A stretch of 64,000 bases of DNA from Asterias rubens (Eukaryota > Echinodermata > Asteroidea > Forcipulatida > Asteriidae): the NCBI RefSeq assembly GCF_902459465.1, contig NW_022985702.1:248001-312000 (forward strand). Reading direction: 5' to 3'. This document shows positions 23,369 through 34,867 of this stretch, piece after piece. The position numbers and the translations under genes are program-made. Within the stretch, counting starts at the first letter, position 1; every line of letters starts with the position of its first letter. Below the pieces are notes generated by a model that did no database searches, was not told where the DNA came from, and was given only the letters and a program-made list of their open reading frames with translations.

Positions 23369-23853
23369 CAGCGGCTTCAGAATGCCAAACAAATATACAG
23401 TTGTTACATTTTTGTAATAGATGCAGTTCATGGATAAAGAAAAAACATATAACGAGTCTCAAACCTCATGTTAAAACATGGTAAAAATGGTTTTTTCCCG
23501 AAAAATTCTGAAAAACGTGAGGACAAACAAACCCACCCGACAAAGGAATCGTGATGTTGTTGGCCCTCATCAATTTGCCAAAGCTGGAGAACTGTGTATA
23601 AAACCAATTGGGGAAATCGCCACTGACATCAAGGGGTCATTATAATAGATACATGTAAGCCGTTTTTGACTCTCGGCTGAAAAAGCAGCGCGGAGAGGTG
23701 CATTTTTTACTTTAATTACTTATTACCACATGCAAATTTTAAGCGTAAAATGATTATAAATCGGTATCCATGATGTCTGATTGGCCAAAACAGGGTATTA
23801 GTTAAAACATTGAGATTATCCTGTAGCCGCTGTTAAAGCAAATCATTTTAAAC

Positions 23854-25797
23854 TCATTTTTTATTAAACTCTCTGCGCATGGCCACGGGGATATTGCGTG
23901 CTGGTTCCCAAGTTTCTTCTGAAAACCCAGTCCACTTGACTCTGTACATTATTCTACCCTTCACCTTTTTGTGCTCCAATACTGTCTCAACATCGTACAC
24001 GGAAGGCTCTAAGTAAAAAGGGAAAACATTCATATTAATAACAGATTACAATGACATTGTTACTACAGGGTCATGTGTTTAACTTTTACTCTGAAAGGAA
24101 TGTGCATGGATGATGTGTGCATGGATGAAGTTGTTCTTGCTACACATAAAGATTTTAACTTGCTTTGTTGGTATTTGCTGTAGTAAACTGCATTTGCTAA
24201 AGGGAAGTTTAATTACATTAAACAAAGTTTGGAAGTGAGTGAAATTACTAACATCAAAATGCCAGTTCCACGTATGAGTAGTAAATAGTTGTTGGGAAAA
24301 AAAAATAAAGAAACTGTTTTTTACATTTAAAAACACTGGACACTATTGGTAATTGTCAAAGACCAGTCTTCTCACTTGGTGTAACCCAACATATGCATAA
24401 AATAACAAACCTGTGAACATTTGAGCTCAATTGGTCTTCGAAGTTGTGAAATAATAATGAAAACAAAAACACCCTTGTCACACAGAGTTGTGTGCTTTCA
24501 GATGCTTGATTTCGAGACCTCAGATTCTCAATCTGAGGTCTCGAAATCAAATTCGTGAAAAATTAAAACTTCAGAGGGAGCCTTTTCTCAAAATGTTTTA
24601 TACTTTCAACCTCTCCCCATTACTAGTTACCAAGAAAGGTTTTATGGTTATAATTATTTTGAGTAATTACCAATAGTGTCCACTGCCTTTAAACTAATTG
24701 TACATGTTAATGATGACATGTAGCCACAGAGGGATACAGTTTTTCAACAAATGCATTATCTATAACATAATAACAAGTTTATTATAAAAAAAACGTGTCA
24801 GTTACAGTAAGTGATAAACAAATTTATTTAATCTTCGTTTGCAAAGGTTTAGCTTTTGCCCAAATAATCATGAGATGAGACAAAGAGCAAGCCTTCACTA
24901 TACATGTAACTGTTATCAAGAATTCTTAAGAAATACATGTTGTCCCCTCTCTATGAAATCCGGACCTTTTGTGGGATGTGAACATTTGATATTTACAATT
25001 TGATTACTTCGATCAAGTAGTGGGCATAAGTGGTACTTGTGCACTAGGCTACAATGTAGTCTGGAAATTGATGAACACTATCAGGATGAGTATACATGTA
25101 TATGCGTGAACATTTACAAATGTACACTTCTAGTTATTATACATATATTTTTTAAATCTGAAAATTTTTCCTTACTGTGGTTTTCTACTGGATGTACGTC
25201 TAATGTCTGTACTTCTTCTGTCGCGTGGTTTTCTTCTGCATGTACTTCTATCGTCTGTACTTCATCTGTCGCGACTGTAGCTGTAAGGAAAGTGTCAATG
25301 AAAAGTGACAATACCTAAGCCACTGTAAAATGCAATTCTTTTGCTCCAAAAAGATATCTATGTTCACTTTGTTCGGTGTCATCAGTAGTTTGATTAAAAC
25401 ATTAGACTTAGCTGTGTGTGTATTTGGTTTTATCAAAAACCTTTTTCTTTGTCTTAGTGTGAAAGCTTCCGATGATCAAATTCATGGCAGTATAAAATTT
25501 CTTTAGAACTATGTCTGCCTAAAGTGCTGTCAAAGTGGAGAAAATCATGATACTTTAACATATTAACACTCGATAACACAAAGTAAGGATGCTCCACTGT
25601 CAGTTTTACTTATCTTATATTCCACCTTCATAATCAACAATTCTGAAATGTAACCAAATCACTGGCCAGGGATGGAGCAAAGCCTACAACCATAGCATTT
25701 TCTTTGGTGTACTACATTGTAATATGTAACGTCGTACCTTGTTGATTTTCGGAGACAATCTGTTGCAGCAAGGCAATATCATCTGGAATTTGGATAT
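23854..25797 (-). CDS. Chromodomain protein, three 3' exons of a gene that continues upstream
   Basis: Exons 25797-25738, 25280-25176 and 24008-23854 join in matching phase 1 at GT-AG sites. The last ends at TGA. The first piece reads DIQIPDDIALLQQIVSENQQ. The second holds two 16-residue repeats (ATDEVQTIEVHAEENH and ATEEVQTLDVHPVENH). The third reads VYDVETVLEHKKVKGRIMYR then VKWTGFSEETWEPARNI, a clear chromodomain with the aromatic cage residues Tyr, Trp (VKW) and Trp (TWEP). Chromodomains bind methylated lysine on histone tails. The protein ends 11 residues after the domain, a position also usual for chromodomains of retroelement integrases, but the introns argue for a cellular gene or a spliced transposon gene. 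The 5' exons were not found. Confidence 0.7.
24325..24693 (+). mobile_element. Palindromic MITE copy with perfect central hairpin
   Basis: Ends AACACTGGACACTATTGGTA and TACCAATAGTGTCCACTGCC are inverted copies. The centre at 24507-24549 is a 19-bp perfect stem (GATTTCGAGACCTCAGATT) with a three-base loop. This is the best preserved member in the window. Confidence 0.88.
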
Positions 25798-26174
25798 CTG
25801 TTTCAAGAAAATATTTTATATAAAGGTTTATGCACTCCACTCACCTTAATCAACTTAATTAATGACCTGTTTGTAATGACCTGTTTGTAATGGTTCATGT
25901 GTTAAAGAATGCAGAGCAGCATATGGTATGCTTTGTTGGTTTAAATAGTCAAACTTGTCAGTATTTGAACATTTTGTTGATTATCCTACCGCTTCCACAA
26001 AGTTTGATTATAATTTGCCAAAAAGGTCATGATTTTATTTGGCACCTACTGATTCCTGTGAGCAAATTAAAGGGGGACAACCACCCCTTTGACCCCCCCC
26101 CCAACCCTCCTGCAATGACCTACCAATGCCTTTAAAATAAGGGAATCAATGTGTGGTGAAGAGGTTTTCAACTA

Positions 26175-26239
26175 GTGGGTTAATCCCACGAGGCCTGGTT
26201 CTCGATAATTTTAGTTGAGGTAAATTATCAAGAACCAGG
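26175..26239. repeat. Two adjacent hairpins
   Basis: GTGGG-TTAAT-CCCAC is followed by CCTGGTTCTCGATAATTT pairing with AAATTATCAAGAACCAGG around a ten-base loop. Confidence 0.75.
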
Positions 26240-26317
26240 CTCTCGACCAATAGAAATGAAGAAACTGTATTATGAGAACTGGTGCAAGCATCGCGTGTCT
26301 TGCCCATGTCACTAAAC

Positions 26318-26395
26318 AAAGGTTTATACACACCCACGTGACACGCGCTCCACCAATAGGAATAGCGAAACTGTCTGAGGTATTTATGAACAATC
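26318..26395 (+). repeat. Dispersed CACGTGA / CCAATAGGA repeat
   Basis: CACCCACGTGACACGCGCTC, then CACCAATAGGAATAGCGAAA and CTGTCTGAGGTATTTATGAA. Same family as 17985, 47225, 55070 and 58985. Confidence 0.7.
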
Positions 26396-26399
26396 AATT

Positions 26400-27680
26400 A
26401 CAGTAAAATGAAAAAGAAGATTCCACCAACTAACCAACAGAATATGTAACACAATTAAAACACTTTGGTCAGTGTTATAATATGCATGGTTGTCAGAAGT
26501 TGTGGGAGGAGCACTCACAAAAAAACACAACTCAAAGACAAAAAAGAATTGATAATGTAATTTTATGGAAGTCAATTTTCAGTTGACCCTGCCTGGTCAT
26601 CTTGTGAGTTTGACATAAACTATATGTAATGGCTGGGTGATAGACTATATCCAAACATTTGTTACAATTAAATTTCAATGTAATAATACCACTTTTTTAA
26701 AACTATATAAAGTTATTTGGTGGTCTGTTCCGGTGATGGTGGTGAATCAACAACTGTAATGTAATTATTAAAACATATATAAAACACAATGATGACAACA
26801 ACTGATGGTACAATAACACAAAAATCACTACTATTGTTATACACAAACTTTCCCAACATATAAACATAAGGCCTGGCCATGAGGGCACTAGTGTACATAT
26901 GCACGGACGCTTTGAGGGACTGAGACTGAAGTCTGAGGTACCAGAACCAACTTCTGGTCAGTTGAAGGGCTATAAACCTTCACTGGTGACCACACCCTGC
27001 TTGTCAGTGTGTCCTATTACACACATTCAACACCAACAACACCACCCACTCCCCCCCCCCAAAAAAAAAAAAACATATTAAGAAGAAGAAAAATATAAAA
27101 TAAATAATAAAAATAATAACAATTATAACTAGAAAGCACGGTAGCTGTATTTGAGCAAATACGGGTATCTCTGCCCGGCGGGGGGTGGAGCATAATATTC
27201 TGCATGGTTTATGTTGCACTTGGAGAAATGAAAATTGTGTGTGTTTTGGGGGTGATACAGAACAATCTGTAACATGAAGCTTATAACTCCGGCAGGCACA
27301 GCGTGTAACAATAGCAATATATTTATATGAAAGTACACACAACCATCAATAGAATAACTACATGAAAATAAGTCAAGAGTTCGGAAAATAGTAACTTTAT
27401 TACTTTTTTTTTTCAAGTTCACACATTTTCTTTATGTCGAGATAGATTCTTTGAATTCGAGGTAGGTCCTTGCCACAGATGGATGAAACAAAATCATGTT
27501 AATTCTTGTCTTATCAGGGAAAAGTTTTGTTTAAAATTGAGATACATATTAAAATATACCAGTATACAATTTTTGGGGTTTGTTTAGTGGGTACATAAGG
27601 TATTTGTTATGAGGGCGACGTGTTTTAACAGAGCTAGTTTTTGTCTTCAAATATCGGTTGTGTGTTTAAGTATAAACGTA
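26400..27680. other. Gene-free stretch
   Basis: No supported gene. Contains a C/A homopolymer junction at 27050-27073. Low-complexity A/T frames here are not coding. Confidence 0.35.
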
Positions 27681-27689
27681 TTGTTGTCA

Positions 27690-29250
27690 GATAAGGCAGT
27701 TTAGGTTTTGAACAAATCATCATGGGGGTATGAGGTGAAGTAAACAGTTTGTTTCTTCAACACTTAGTTGTACATAAATCAAAGAAAAACTCAGATACGA
27801 CTAGACTCATAAGGGAAATGTACTTGTGAACAAACAGGCAGATACATGTCTGGTTCTGAATAAATGGAGAGTATTTTCTTCTAAAATCTGTTGCTCATAA
27901 ACTAAGAAAATAAAATACACATGCTTATTGTTAGCAAGTGAGGAAGCTTTTGTTTTCAAAAAATGAATACATGTAAATAAATAAATAAAATAAAAAGTAT
28001 GGAAAATAATGGGCAACCTTAAATAAACAGGAGTTTGATGTTTTTCCAAAGTATGTTGTCAGTATAAAACAAAATACAGACAATGTTATCATAATAATGA
28101 AGGCAGTTTAGGTTCTGAACAGAGTTCGTTTCTTTAAAAGTCTTTTGCACATAAAACAGCAAACATAAATGGAGAGTTGCTCGTTCTGAATTCTTGTATA
28201 CATAAATTAAAAAATATATATAAACATGCATTTAGAGTAAGCAAATGCAGTTTCTTTTTCTGAAAAAAAAAACAAAATCAGTATGGATAAGGGTAATCCT
28301 TTATTAAACAAGAGTTTGATGTTTTTCTAAACAAAATAAAAATACAGATTAATGTTGTCATAATAATGAAGGCAGTTTTGGTTCTGAACAGAGTTTTTGC
28401 TTTAAATTTATGTTGCATATAAAAATATAACACATATAAAACAGATAATTAGAGAGTTGTTTGTTCTAAACTGTGTTGTACATCAATTAAAAAAAATAAA
28501 GCCTCAGCAAATGAAGCAGTTCTTTGATCTGCAAAAACATAAGTATGGATAAGGGTAAATCTTTAGTAACAAGAGTTTGTTTTTCCAAACTCTGTTGTAT
28601 GTCAATAAAAAAACAAACAGATAATGCTATCATAATAATGAAGGCAGTTTAGGTTCTGAACAGAGTTCGTTTCTATAAACTCTGTTGCTCATAAAACAGC
28701 AAACACATAGATGGAGAGTTGCTTGTTCTGAACTCTTGCATACATAAATAAAATAAATAAAATAAACATGTATTTAGTGTTAGCAAATGCAGTTCCTTGT
28801 TCTGAAAAAAATCAGTAGAAGGGTAATCCTTTATTAAACAAGAGTTTGCTGTTTTTCTAAAAATTAAAAACCCATATAATGTTGTCTTAATAATGAAGGC
28901 AGTTTTGGTTCTGAACAGAGTTTTTAAAAACTCTGTTGTATATAAAATATAACACACATAAAACATACTTAGAGAGTTGTTTGTTCTAACCCGTTGTACA
29001 TAAATTGAAAGAAATAAAATATAGATGTATTAAGTGTAAGCAAATGAAGCAGTTCTTTGTTCTGCAAAAAAAAAATTCAGTAAGGATAAGGGTAAATATT
29101 TATCAAACAAGAGTTTGTTTTCCAAACTCTGTTGTATGTCAATACAAAAAAAAATACATATGTTTTTGTAATAATGAAAGCAGTTTTGGTTCAGAATAGA
29201 GTTTTTGCTTTAAAACTCTGTTGTATATAAACATAAATCTCCCAAACAAG
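27690..29250 (+). repeat. Higher-order tandem array, about 268-bp unit built of four related subunits
   Basis: The landmark AATGAAGGCAGTTT.GGTTCTG begins near 28100, 28365, 28635, 28892 and 29171 (spacing 258-279), with an older copy near 27695. Each unit contains four parts of about 60-75 bp, each around a dyad such as GTTCTGAACAGAG, GAGAGTTGTTTGTTCT, GCAGTTCTTTGTTCTGC and AACAAGAGTTTGTTTTCCAA, followed by ACTCTGTTGTA.ATAAA. It lies just beyond the 3' end of the Helentron-like genes. Confidence 0.8.
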
Positions 29251-29830
29251 AGTTTAGAAACTGTTTTTATTGCATATAATTGTTCATACCATGGCACATA
29301 TCAATGGAAATGTTATTCCTTCATGTTTACATCAAGAATACATTTGCAAGAGTCACTTGTTTTGGAGGTGAGCAACTTAGTTGCAAATGTGGGAGGGCAA
29401 GAAAAAGCTGTATACATTTTGGGGTATAGCTCACTTTATTCATGTGGTAATTTGGTGTCTACTGCAAACATAGTAATGCCATGTTTATCTGATGTAATGT
29501 GTGCTCCTGCTACAGGACAGATTGAGGCCGGTGTTCTAAGATTGGGTATTAAAATATGAAATGATGTTTGGAGTAGACAAGATTATTACCAGTTTTATTT
29601 GTTACATTACGTTTTTTAGACCCTCTGTATTCACACAAGAGTTGGTGTGCCTTCAAACAAGTGATTGTTACAAATGCAGTCTTGTGGTGAAGAGGAAGGA
29701 ATCAAGTTTTCAAGTGATACATGTATGTGCCATGATATGAACATGTTACACACAGTTAAAATAGAAATGACTGTGCTTTAAAAAAAACAATTGAGGAGTT
29801 TTTTCTTGTTAGTCTTGGTTGTGTAATAAT

Positions 29831-32800
29831 TTACACTGAGTCAATTGGTGATGTAGTTTCTACATAGTTATTGACTTTGTTGTAGGTGATCGTCATACTT
29901 GTTTGCAGTAGTTGTTCTTCCAGGTCATCAATGTTATTTACATCCGTGTCTGGTAACCAAGTAAGCTGATGGTTGTTTAGAGATAGGTGAATCAATGGTG
30001 AGTCGTCGAGAGGTTTGAATTTTCCTTTTAAGTCAGTGTTCTTTTTCATATTGGATACCAGTTGCTTACAGTTGCAGACTTTGCACTTGTAGAAGTGAGT
30101 GGATGGTGATGGCTCTCTGCTGTTACAGGCAATACATAAGGACACAGTTGTACTTTCAACTGTAACAAATACTCCTAAATGAAAAAAAAGTATATAGAAT
30201 TATCAATTTCACAATAGACAAGTTGTCATGCCTGCACAGTGCGCTATGTAGTTGAATGTAGTTTAAAAAAAGAAGTACGAACAATTGTCAAAATTGTTAT
30301 CGTTTTTTTAAAAGACTTATCAGGAAATTGGGCAACAAGGTTGAAAAACATACAAAACTTGCATGAAACTGCATACCTTAGCGAGGTTTGGTTGTACAAC
30401 ATGGTAGTAAATTATCAAACAAAAGCAAGGTCTGGTAATGGAAAAAAAAGCACACAAGCTGTGTGCAGTGTTTTGATGACTAAAGCAAGGATATTAATAG
30501 TACTTCGAATAAATGCTTAAAATTTGAATGGAACATACATTAGAGATATCCCATGCTATAGTTAACAAATATTTATGGAAAATTTAGTTGTATAATTAAG
30601 TTTGTTTCATACTTGATTTTCAAGTTGTACAAGCGCATAAAGATAACTTCATAGGAATGTAGAGGAAGAGCATGAAACAGTCTTGACTTTTGTAAGACTA
30701 CATTGAAAGACTACATTAAATTTAATCATTTAGTTTTCTAAATAGACACTATAATTTTTTTCTTTTGTATCAATTTGTATAGTCATGTATGGGAGAAAAC
30801 ATTAAAAAAAATATTTTCTTCATGTGGTTGTTTTTTGCTGTTTTCATTTTGAATCTTTAGTGGAATTGAAGTAAGCCATGTTTTCTTTTAGGTCTTTCTA
30901 TATGATGTTGTTAATAGTGACTAATCGATTTTGCATTTTGGGAGGATTGGCAGTGTTAGCAATTCATACAATACAGATGTAAGTGTTCATATTAATATAC
31001 AGATAAAGGTTTCATATTAGTATACTTTAAGTAGACTAGTTTGACTCAAGTGTTAAAGTGTGAATCCTTGTTTTGAGGTTATCTTGTATACAGTAACAAA
31101 AAACATACCTTGCAAGGTTTGGTACATGGACGTTGCTTCGATGTTCGGCTTGTTAACTTTCAGTTTCTGGTTTACTGAAGTACACACTGAAGAATGATAG
31201 ATTTTCCAGTTTAAAAACTTTGTCCTTTTCAACAGGCAGCTGTAAATATAAGAAATGCAATTAAGGTAGGCTGATAATTTTAAGGTTTTTTTACTGTTTT
31301 TTTTTAGAATTTTTCCTCAGGTTACAATTTATTTAAATGCACCAAAGGTAGAAGTTAAATACACTTTGTTGTGTTTGTTTAAAGCTTAATTCCAACTCGA
31401 GCAGGCACTTGTTTTTGATCCCAATGAACAATTTTCAAATATCAAAAATGCGAATTTGGGAAACTATTGTTATTTTGGTATTTTATGGCTTTATGTGACA
31501 TGAGAAGTTTACAGTACAATTTTGAAGGTTGTTCAGATAATGATATTGTTGATATGTTTTTGAAATGTTATTAAGCAACAGGTCGTTGGTTGGAATCTGG
31601 TCTGATGTGTCTCTGGTCGAAATATGGTTAAAATTATTTGAGGATATTGTAGTATTTGTTTACCTGTTCCTCATGTATGTCGGTCCAGACACTAAGTGTT
31701 ATGTGACCTGTAGGGTCATCAATTATCACTGGTGTTACTTTCTTTTTCTCATTGGTGTATGGGATAGTCTTCAAAACGGCTGGATGGATGTGTAGAACTT
31801 TGGCCTATAAAAACAAAAATTCATGAAATAAATTATGCATACTTAATTATTTGAGGTCAGAGTGGTTATATCAGATGATATGAGACAAAGGTTTCAAGAT
31901 GTTGTTCTGAGTGACAAGTGACAGCTGGAGAGATTGTGGTCCACAGTAATAAAAATGAGCAGTGATGTCTTATAATTGAGACTAACTTCAGTTAAGTGAT
32001 CTAATTATGGTCAACAAGCATTTAGATGAGTTGTTTCTTTACAATGCATTGTTAATCCTTTGTTCCATGTAGGTGGCTTGTGTGACGAAGTCATAGTTTT
32101 TCAACAAGGGACATCAGGCATAAATCACTGAAAATAATTAATGTGTTAGTGTCTTTTGTATTGGATTACTGAACCTTAACCCCATTTATTCTGAAAAATG
32201 AGAGGGAAAAATGCTTCAGTCCATTGCCACAGTGTTTGTAGAGACATTGCACATTGTTTAATCATCTGTCTACTTAGTTCGTAAAAATGTGGACAAGATA
32301 TGTCACCTTTTTTTTTTTAAAAACAATAATTTTAACTGATACTCAAAACCACTAGTAGAAAATATCAACAAAAGCAACTGTAAAACGGTATTTTTATTGA
32401 GCCTTGCTAATAAAGGTAAAAGGTATGTGTGCTTTCAGTTAATATTTATTGCATTGAATGGTGAACTGTTCAGAAATGTCATCTTGCTTTATAACTTGAA
32501 AAAGTAAATACTTGAAATGCAAATACATTGGTATGCGAAAAAAAAGTCCGTAGCAAAAAGTATGGTCCAATAGCCCCTGTAGTCCTAGTCTACAAAAAGA
32601 GTGATCTTGGACATTACATGGCTTTTAACAGCAGACAGAATACCACATGGGTTATATGGGAAATTGGTATCATAATTTCAAAATAAATTCAAGGGTTATT
32701 AAAATGAGAAGTGAACTAGTACAGAGATGTGGCCCCTTCATTCACATCCAAAGTTTCTGTGGCTCTTTAGTAACCATGTGATATCACAGGTAACATGGCG

Positions 32801-33725
32801 TACAGTTTACAGGGACAATATGACTTTGTAGTTGGTATTAAAACATATTTGTGGGGTTTTTGTGGAGGGTAGGCTATCAAAATGAAGTGAATATTTGAAA
32901 TGGAACATTATAACACTTACCAGTTTGATGTCTACCAGTGTTTTGTCCAGAGGAGAATCCTTCAGTAAATCAGCAATAGTGTATGTTTTTGTAGTTTTTG
33001 CATCGTAATGGAAGTTCAAGACTGGCAGTTTTACGATTTGTGTTTGTCTTTTGACAATTAACGTTTGATCTTCAACTGCTACATTCTTTAGTTTTACGGG
33101 TGACTTTGTTTTGGCGAATTCCTGGGGAGGAAAAAGGGATTGCAAGTATATGTAAGTTTTAGTTGATCAGTGATTGTAGTTTGACTACCATGAGTGTCGA
33201 AAAGTTGCATTAGGTTGAAATTTAACACATGTTGTTTACAGATGGTGTAGGGCAAGAATTTTAGACTGCCTAAGATGAAGCTATTGTTTTAATGGGAATT
33301 GTTGGTGTACATGGGTGATGCAGGCAAAAGGGGCAACAGACCATGTCAATCGACCTTGTCTGGGGATAGAAGAAAATAGAGTTCCTTGGCAAAAGAATAA
33401 TTGAGTATTGAAGTGCAAAATGGTGGCTTGCTGCACCTTGCAGGGTTACTATGTGTAACTGTTTTGCATCATCATGTTTAAAGACTATCTTTTAGGATTC
33501 TGAATTTTAATCATAATATTGAGATTTTCATACCTCAAGATTTGACTGTTTGGACATATCATAAACTACAACGTCTTGGTAGTCCTTCACTGATGTCTGA
33601 AGGGTTCCCTTCATGTATGGGTTGTTTCTAGCACTCAGTTTCTTTGGTGATAATTGAACAAGGTATCCACTGGCATCTGCTACTTCCTGTTTGAACCGTT
33701 TGGCTGCTGGTGGGCTGGTAGCCAT
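29831..33725 (-). pseudogene. Helitron/Helentron RPA-like single-strand-DNA-binding protein, five exons
   Basis: Exons are 33725-33534, 33121-32921, 31804-31664, 31239-31109 and 30174-29831. All join at GT-AG sites with matching phases (0, 0, 0, then 1). The start is ATGGCTACC at 33725. Exon 3 reads TPVIIDDPTGHITLSVW, the OB-fold signature (xIxDxTGxIxLxxW) of replication protein A. Exon 4 continues the fold with KVFKLENLSFFSVYF. Exon 5 carries a CIAC...CKVCNC zinc ribbon like the RPA70 C-terminal domain. RPA coats single-stranded DNA, and Helitrons of several animals carry such genes. Exon 4 has one surplus base near 31164-31166 that shifts the frame. Without it the phase to exon 5 would be correct, so this copy is probably inactive unless it is a sequencing error. 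Confidence 0.78.
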
Positions 33726-34366
33726 GGTAAATCTGTAAAAGGAACGATATTAATAACAAAACAATTAAGAGAAGAAAAAAAATGCATATTCGTGAAAGTT
33801 AGTATATGTCAATTTATGGTAGTTTATGACAGGGCACACAGAGAATGAGTGCATTAGTTCATACTTTTCAGAGTGAAATAAATTATTCTTCAGAAACAAA
33901 ATAAGAAGCAACTATGGAGATTTCTTTCCCAAGTTTTTTTACTGCAATAACATGTATTTTGTATTTCCTTTAGCATTAAGGGCTTAAAATTGTACCAGAA
34001 TCATTCCTACACAAATACATAAATTTATATTCTGGCGAACATGTAGAGTTAAAAGGCAAGTAGACAACAAGTAAATTGCTGAAAAGCCCTATTTGTATAT
34101 GCAGGTTTTAAATCTGTTGGATAATTAAGTTACATAGATATGCACATCAGCCAACTTACCAGTGTGTTGAATTTCCAGGTGATGTGACTAGAAATACAAC
34201 TTTGAAGACTGTCTGAAGATCTAATAGACAATTGAAGAAGATTGGTAACATTAATAAGGCAGTATTGAAAGAGGTGGTTTGTAGTGGAAGAGTTTTTGTT
34301 AATTTGTTTTTGTATAATTACCTTGGGGGAGGGGGCTAGAGTGTTTGTTTTATCGGCAAGTTGAAG

Positions 34367-34867
34367 TCATTGTTTGGCAGCTTCCTCATCAACTTTGATG
34401 GCAAGGGCAACTGGATCATGGAAACTAAAATGTGTTGCTAACACTGATGCTTGATATTGTTCTGGCAGTGGTTTGATATATATGTGGTCTAGAAGTGTTC
34501 CTGCTGTTGTGGTTGATGATGTAATCAATTGGTGATATTGATTAAGTGCTTGGATGGGAGGTTTCTTTCGAAGATCATGATTGAAATCACCAATGATGAC
34601 TTTATAATCGACATCTAATGCCTCAACTTGAGTACACAAGTTATCTAGAACATTTGAAAATGTTCTGATGTTAGTTTGGATTGGCTTGTAAGCTGTCATA
34701 ACTAGCAAAGATGGTGAGCCACTGATCCTTATTGTCATGATGTCGCAGTCATCTACTTCTTGGGATAAAGTAGTGTATGTCACACCATTGCGCACATACA
34801 TTGCAGTCCCTCTACCTCGAGCACTCTGAGGAGGTTTAGCCTGGAAGTTCATAGTTCCTTTTGTCAT
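34367..34867 (-). pseudogene. AP-endonuclease-like (EEP) domain of the Helentron protein, separated by a frameshift
   Basis: The frame holds the second part of an endonuclease/exonuclease/phosphatase domain. It reads GRGTAMYVRNGVTY, then VIIGDFNHDLRKKPP (the GDFN catalytic motif) and LLDHIYIKPLPEQY. The first part (VHHNIQSL and LTETWL, with the catalytic Asn and Glu) is at the end of the upstream helicase frame. The two frames overlap at 34836-34867 and differ by one base. The terminal motif reads FSFHDPVAL where the family has SDH, so the usual catalytic Asp is Phe. AP-endonuclease-like domains at the C-terminus mark the Helentron branch of Helitrons. Frame break and substituted motif suggest a dead copy. 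Confidence 0.8.

Noticed and set aside
29221-29559. Plus-strand 112-codon open frame
   Set aside because: Starts in the tandem array, shows no domain, and lies beyond the Helentron genes on the opposite strand.
30239-30520. Plus-strand 93-codon open frame
   Set aside because: Falls in an intron of the RPA-like gene and shows no family resemblance.
31565-31795. Plus-strand 76-codon open frame
   Set aside because: It is the antisense of the RPA-like exon at 31664-31804, which has the OB-fold signature and correct splice sites.
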